64,000 bases of DNA. Source: Saprospiraceae bacterium. GTDB taxonomy: Bacteria; Bacteroidota; Bacteroidia; Chitinophagales; Saprospiraceae. Shown here piece after piece: positions 60,519 to 64,000 of this stretch (the stretch's first letter is position 1; every line of letters begins with the position of its first letter). The notes below the pieces were generated by a model that was not told where the DNA came from, did not search any database, and saw only the letters and a program-made list of their open reading frames with translations. The translations under genes and the position numbers were made by a program. The DNA is taken from assembly GCA_016713025.1 (NCBI GenBank), contig JADJPZ010000004.1:806001-870000 (forward strand), written 5' to 3'.

Positions 60519-61016
60519 ATGTCAGAAAGAATTTTTTATAGAAGTAGAGTTGTTATTCCTAACCATCAGACTATTGAATACACAGAGATGAACAGACAGT
60601 TTAGAAACAACGGTATATTGATTATACTAACTGTATTGATTATACTCGGAATGCTTGTGTTCAACGTATTCCATTATTCTCTGAGCTATGGCATTATCGA
60701 AATCAACAATATCAATTCGTTGTTTTTGGTTCCTTTTATTTTATTGGTTTGTTGGCTTGGAATCCTGCTCGGCTCAACAAAAAAAGATGTCGAATTTGAA
60801 CTGGCTTTCCAAAATCAAATATCAGAAAGGGAGAAGGATGTCATCGAGCGAATAGCACAAGGTAAAAAAAATCAGGAAATTGCTGACGAACTTTTTGTTG
60901 ATATTTCTACTATCAAAACACACATAAATAATATTTACAGAAAAACAGGTGTCAAAAACAGGAGAGAATTGACAGACTTAGCCAGAAAAGTAGAAGAAAA
61001 GGTTGAAAATGAATGA
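60519..61016 (+). CDS. LuxR-type HTH protein with two membrane helices
   Basis: The frame opens with TTG at 60408, but ATG 60519 or 60588 is likelier. Two hydrophobic helices (NNGILIILTVLIILGMLVFN; SLFLVPFILLVCWLGILLG) precede a GerE/LuxR HTH (ISEREKDVIERIAQGKKNQE, then IADELFVDISTIKTHINNIY, RKTGVKNRREL). Membrane-anchored LuxR proteins of this kind often sit beside a DUF4199 gene in Bacteroidota, as here. The signal sensed is unknown. Confidence 0.8.
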   Translation: MSERIFYRSRVVIPNHQTIEYTEMNRQFRNNGILIILTVLIILGMLVFNVFHYSLSYGIIEINNINSLFLVPFILLVCWLGILLGSTKKDVEFELAFQNQISEREKDVIERIAQGKKNQEIADELFVDISTIKTHINNIYRKTGVKNRRELTDLARKVEEKVENE

Positions 61017-61095
61017 TTCCACCCCTTTTTCCACCTATTAAGATTTTCAAAATGACTGAATCCGGTTGACCTTTGCACAAACAAAAATAATTAAA

Positions 61096-61524
61096 ATGGC
61101 AAATTTTAGGTTTTACAAATCGGCAGTTTTTAATGGAGCTGCGGTAGCACTTGCAGGAAGTTTTCTTATGGTTACATTATTGGCTTTTCAGCTAATTGGA
61201 CCCAAGGCTATCTCATTGGATACAGAAATGACAGGCGGTACCATTTTATTTCTTATGCTTTACCTCTTTTTACTTTTCGCAATTTACCATACCATTCAAA
61301 AACAAAAGGAGAACAACGGTCAAAAAATCACCTTCAAAGAAGCTGTATTTCAAGGGTCCATTTTAAGTATGTCGACGGCTTTGGTGAGTGTTTTACTGAC
61401 ATATTTATTTTATGAAATTCTATACCCGAACTATGTGATGGAGATGTTGGGTTCTTTACAAACAAAAATGCAAATTTCAAATGTGAGTCCGCTCCGAAAA
61501 GCTCTATTTTTAAAAATCGCATAA
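61096..61524 (+). pseudogene. DUF4199-like membrane protein, 3' end cut by IS1182
   Basis: The protein has three or four hydrophobic segments (AVFNGAAVALAGSFLMVTLL; ILFLMLYLFLLFAIYHTI; SILSMSTALVSVLLTYLFYE) and a DUF4199-like ITFKEAVFQGS. From 61484 on the codons belong to the IS terminal repeat (SPLRKALFLKIA), so the native C-terminus of about 20-40 residues is lost. ATG 61096 is preferred to 61066. It is possibly still folded, but it is marked as truncated. Confidence 0.7.
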
Positions 61525-63286
61525 AATAGTACTCTTGGGCTGACGGGATAAAAAATTGACATCTTGAAATAAGGTTTTTATAATCTGACGCCTCGTATAG
61601 ACCATCACAATTGTTTTGATGAAATTTAGGGCAATATTTGGCAAGTTTTGGCCATTTTCTGTCACAAAATTTACGATTCGGACAAAGTTCACCCATAAAC
61701 ATCTCATGTTGGCCCACATTTGATGTTTGCTTAATCCCCTATACCTACTCTTTGCATTGGGGTAGTGATAACTTACCTGAAATATGGTGGCTTCAACATT
61801 GTTTCTTCTCTGTATTTCTTCTTTTGGTGTAGATTCTATTTTCTTCCTGATCTGGTAGGTATCTATTTCTTTTTGCGTGATATATCTGTATGATTCGCCT
61901 GTCTTTATTCGCCATTTTTCAGTACCATCTTTACTGATTACTTTTATACTTTCTACTTCTTCACCAGTTTGTGTATCTTTTACTTGCAATGTTTGGTCTT
62001 CCGTCATTTCCAACTCGTATCTTCCTTTGGCTCCTTGTATTGCTTGTAGGTTTAAGTCTATATCGTTGTCTTTACAATAGTTTTGATTTTCGGGACTATG
62101 GTAGGCACCATCTGCATACACTGATTCTATCTTATCTGATATGATTTCCTGTGTTTTTTCGGTATCTTCTTTTAAGAAGTCAGTGTCAGGAGTACTTACT
62201 ACTTTAACATTGACATTCGTAATTAAATTTAGATTTTCATCATCGCATGTCTCCGTTACATTCACACTGTAGCCTTTTACTTGTTTTTTTTTGTCCATCG
62301 TTACCTCCTTTGCTACGGTAGGTACTGTCGGTATCGTGTGGCGATTGTACAGACTGCGCCGATATGGATTCTTTTTCTTTGGCTACTATCATTTTATCTT
62401 CGGTGATCTCGTACTGTTCGGTGAATACTCTTTGTAATGTTTTGTAACTGTCTGTTTGTGAGCCTTCGGTTAGCTCTAATACTTTCGATATCAGGGTACC
62501 TAACTCTTTTAATTTACTCTTAACTTCCTGGCTCGTATGGGTGTACACTACTTTGTCTCCTTGCATTTTTAGTGCGTCTTCCAGCTTCTCTTTAAGTGTA
62601 GCTTCTAAGTGAGCATTGTCTTTTATTTCCTTGTAATAAAGCTCTAACGTTTTATGTATCAATTCGTAACGGCTCAACCATGCTATATTACTTCCCAATA
62701 ACTTACTGTCCATTCTTATTTTCTTGCCGCTTACTCCAAATTCAATACATTGATCCTTTGTCGTCTGGGCAAATACTTCTGCAAATAGATTTTTTCCGTT
62801 TTCCTTGTCATAAGCTGCTACATTGTGCCGAAATAGATAGTAAGTGGATTCTGTAGGTATGGTGTCGCTTAAATTTAATAACCCTAATGCACTTCGATAT
62901 AACAAGTTGAATCTACAGTTTTCAAATATCTTCTCATCACTCAAACCATCTGCTTCCTTCAATATCATCATCCCTATCATTACTCGTATGGATGCATTTG
63001 GTCTGCCTTGACTATCACTATATAAAGGACTGAACAACTCCTCGTCTATGCGCATAATCACTTCTTTGCGAAATAGATTATGCCAGGCATCAGGATTTTC
63101 ATACACTGTTTGTACCTTGCCACTAAATAATGAAACAGGGCTTGAAAACATATCCAACTGTAGGTGCTTTGATGATTTTTTTAGCATCCGGATTAAAGTT
63201 ATTTTGATATCACAAATTTAAAACATATGTTCTTTTTTATACTATATTTGTGAATCAATTATTAAATACTTTTAGGAGTGGACTCA
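61484..63286 (-). mobile_element. IS1182-family insertion sequence
   Basis: The left end TGAGTCCGCTCCGAAAAG (from 61484) and the right end, as reverse complement, TGAGTCCACTCCTAAAAG (from 63286) match at 16 of 18 bases. The element is 1803 bp with one transposase on the minus strand. No clear target duplication was seen. Confidence 0.82.
61510..63187 (-). pseudogene. IS1182-family transposase, frameshifted in an A9 run
   Basis: The N-terminal frame (63187-62240) has AWHNLFRKEVIMRIDEELFS, SIRVMIGMMILKEADGLSDE and FGVSGKKIRMDSKLLGSNIA (first D). The C-terminal frame (62298-61510) has VKGYSVNVTETCDDENLNLI, SVYADGAYHSPENQNYC (second D) and RNNVEATIFQVSYHYPNAKS (E). The frames meet in a run of nine A (minus strand of 62284-62292); eight would give one protein of about 550 residues. 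A slip in this run, natural or in sequencing, explains the split. Confidence 0.85.
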
Positions 63287-63378
63287 ATCATAATATATTG
63301 TAAATTAAATAATTATGATCGTAAATTTTGTAATCAATTTTCTGTTTGGTATTTCATGTGTAATGTAGAGAAAAGATA

Positions 63379-63999
63379 TTGAAAGGAAATAGTTCTGATA
63401 AACTCATCATATTCATTAAAAACCCTATAGTGGGCAAGGTGAAGACCCGTATAGCAGCTGGATCTGACGATGATCAGGCACTCATAATTTATAAAAAATT
63501 GCTTAAAATCACACGAAAAATTACAACAACACTTAATGTGGATAAGTATCTTTTTTACAGTGATGCGATATCACTGGATGACGACTGGGACAATAATAAA
63601 TATATCAAAAAAAAACAAGCGGACGGCGATCTTGGACATAGGATGTTCCACGCATTTCAAACATGTTTTAGTTCGCAAGCTAACTTTGATAGCAAAGTAC
63701 TCATCATCGGTAGTGATTGTCCCTACATCACTCCGGCACTAATTGAAAATGCCTTCTCTGCATTGGATGATCATGATGTAGTTATCGGGCCGACTAAAGA
63801 TGGGGGTTATTATTTACTAGGTATGAAAAAATTACATCAAGCACTATTTTATGGGGTAAACTGGAGTAGTGATACTGTGTTTAATACCACGCTTGAAAAA
63901 ATTAAGAATAATGGTCTGAGTTACACCCAAACGACTCTTTTGAATGATATCGACACATATGAAGATTGGGTGGAATTTCAAATGTCTGGTAGACAATAA
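63379..63999 (+). CDS. TIGR04282 family glycosyltransferase-like protein (DUF2064)
   Basis: The 206-residue protein matches the selenium/arsenosugar-associated transferase group: LIIFIKNPIVGKVKTRIAAG, KVLIIGSDCPYITPALIENA, VVIGPTKDGGYYLLGMKKLH and TLLNDIDTYEDWVEF. It has a nucleotidyltransferase-type GT-A fold. No rSAM partner lies within the window; one could follow to the right. No ATG fits, so TTG 63379 is the probable start. Confidence 0.88.
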   Translation: MKGNSSDKLIIFIKNPIVGKVKTRIAAGSDDDQALIIYKKLLKITRKITTTLNVDKYLFYSDAISLDDDWDNNKYIKKKQADGDLGHRMFHAFQTCFSSQANFDSKVLIIGSDCPYITPALIENAFSALDDHDVVIGPTKDGGYYLLGMKKLHQALFYGVNWSSDTVFNTTLEKIKNNGLSYTQTTLLNDIDTYEDWVEFQMSGRQ

Positions 64000-64000
64000 A

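Noticed and set aside
61510..63187. Programmed ribosomal frameshift in the IS1182 transposase
   Set aside because: The family normally encodes one continuous frame, and other genes in the window show the same homopolymer errors; kept only as a possibility.

Overview
The window looks like a chromosome segment of a Bacteroidota bacterium, most likely Saprospiraceae or a close relative. The evidence is AT-rich DNA, several TAnnTTTG promoter elements, a type IX secretion (Por) sorting domain, a DUF5690 transporter, DUF4199, peptidase-S74 surface fibres and a long two-component-propeller sensor. This is inference from gene content; no rRNA or tRNA was seen.

Layout. 0.1-4 kb: outer-membrane protein, ECF sigma factor with an overlapping membrane partner, and a DUF2975/XRE pair. 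4-8 kb: decaying genes (AAC(6')-like acetyltransferase, SWIM protein) joined to a broken phosphonate-type operon. 8-9.7 kb: a hipBA module. 10-14.6 kb: a LytTR response regulator and its giant propeller/GAF/histidine-kinase sensor. 14.7-15.7 kb: a REP-associated tyrosine transposase between REP-like repeats. 15.9-25.3 kb: a tandem array of secreted fibre genes plus an L-domain gene. 25.4-29.7 kb: a lipoprotein, an orphan group II intron 5' part, and an IS256-type element nested in an internally deleted IS66. 29.7-39.9 kb: small metabolic genes, an HTH-phosphoribosyltransferase regulator with a near-ideal operator, a DUF6922/AbiEii pair, a T9SS-exported serine hydrolase, a macro-domain protein and beta-galactosidase. 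40-51 kb: an IS4-type element, housekeeping genes (queuosine precursor transporter, LOG, D-Ala-D-Ala ligase), a decaying NtrC-type regulator and a run of small enzymes. 51-52.8 kb: an IS982-type element at a rearrangement junction. 52.7-64 kb: pyruvate kinase-like protein, OlsF-like acyltransferase, two glycosyltransferases, phosphatases, LuxR/DUF4199 genes, an IS1182-type element and a TIGR04282 transferase.

The most interesting signal is regulatory. Each of the four surface-protein genes in the array (starts at 15940, 17697, 20203 and 23027) is preceded by two copies of CCNAANTCTWA-like DNA whose CC positions are exactly 21 bp apart. In three of the four a TAnnTTTG element follows 40-41 bp after the second copy. 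That is the geometry known for LytTR-domain regulators, and a LytTR regulator with its sensor lies just upstream. The spacers also hold decayed copies of the 3' end of the L-domain gene, so the array seems to have grown by duplication of whole promoter-plus-gene cassettes.

A second signal is architectural. An 841-bp segment occurs at 29579-30419 and, inverted and about 1% diverged, at 51971-52811. Flipping the 21.5 kb between them restores a coherent aldo/keto reductase, YdeI, DUF1801, pyruvate kinase order.

Many genes carry single-base frameshifts, mostly in homopolymers, alongside true nonsense codons and truncations. Some frameshifts may be long-read assembly errors and are marked as such.
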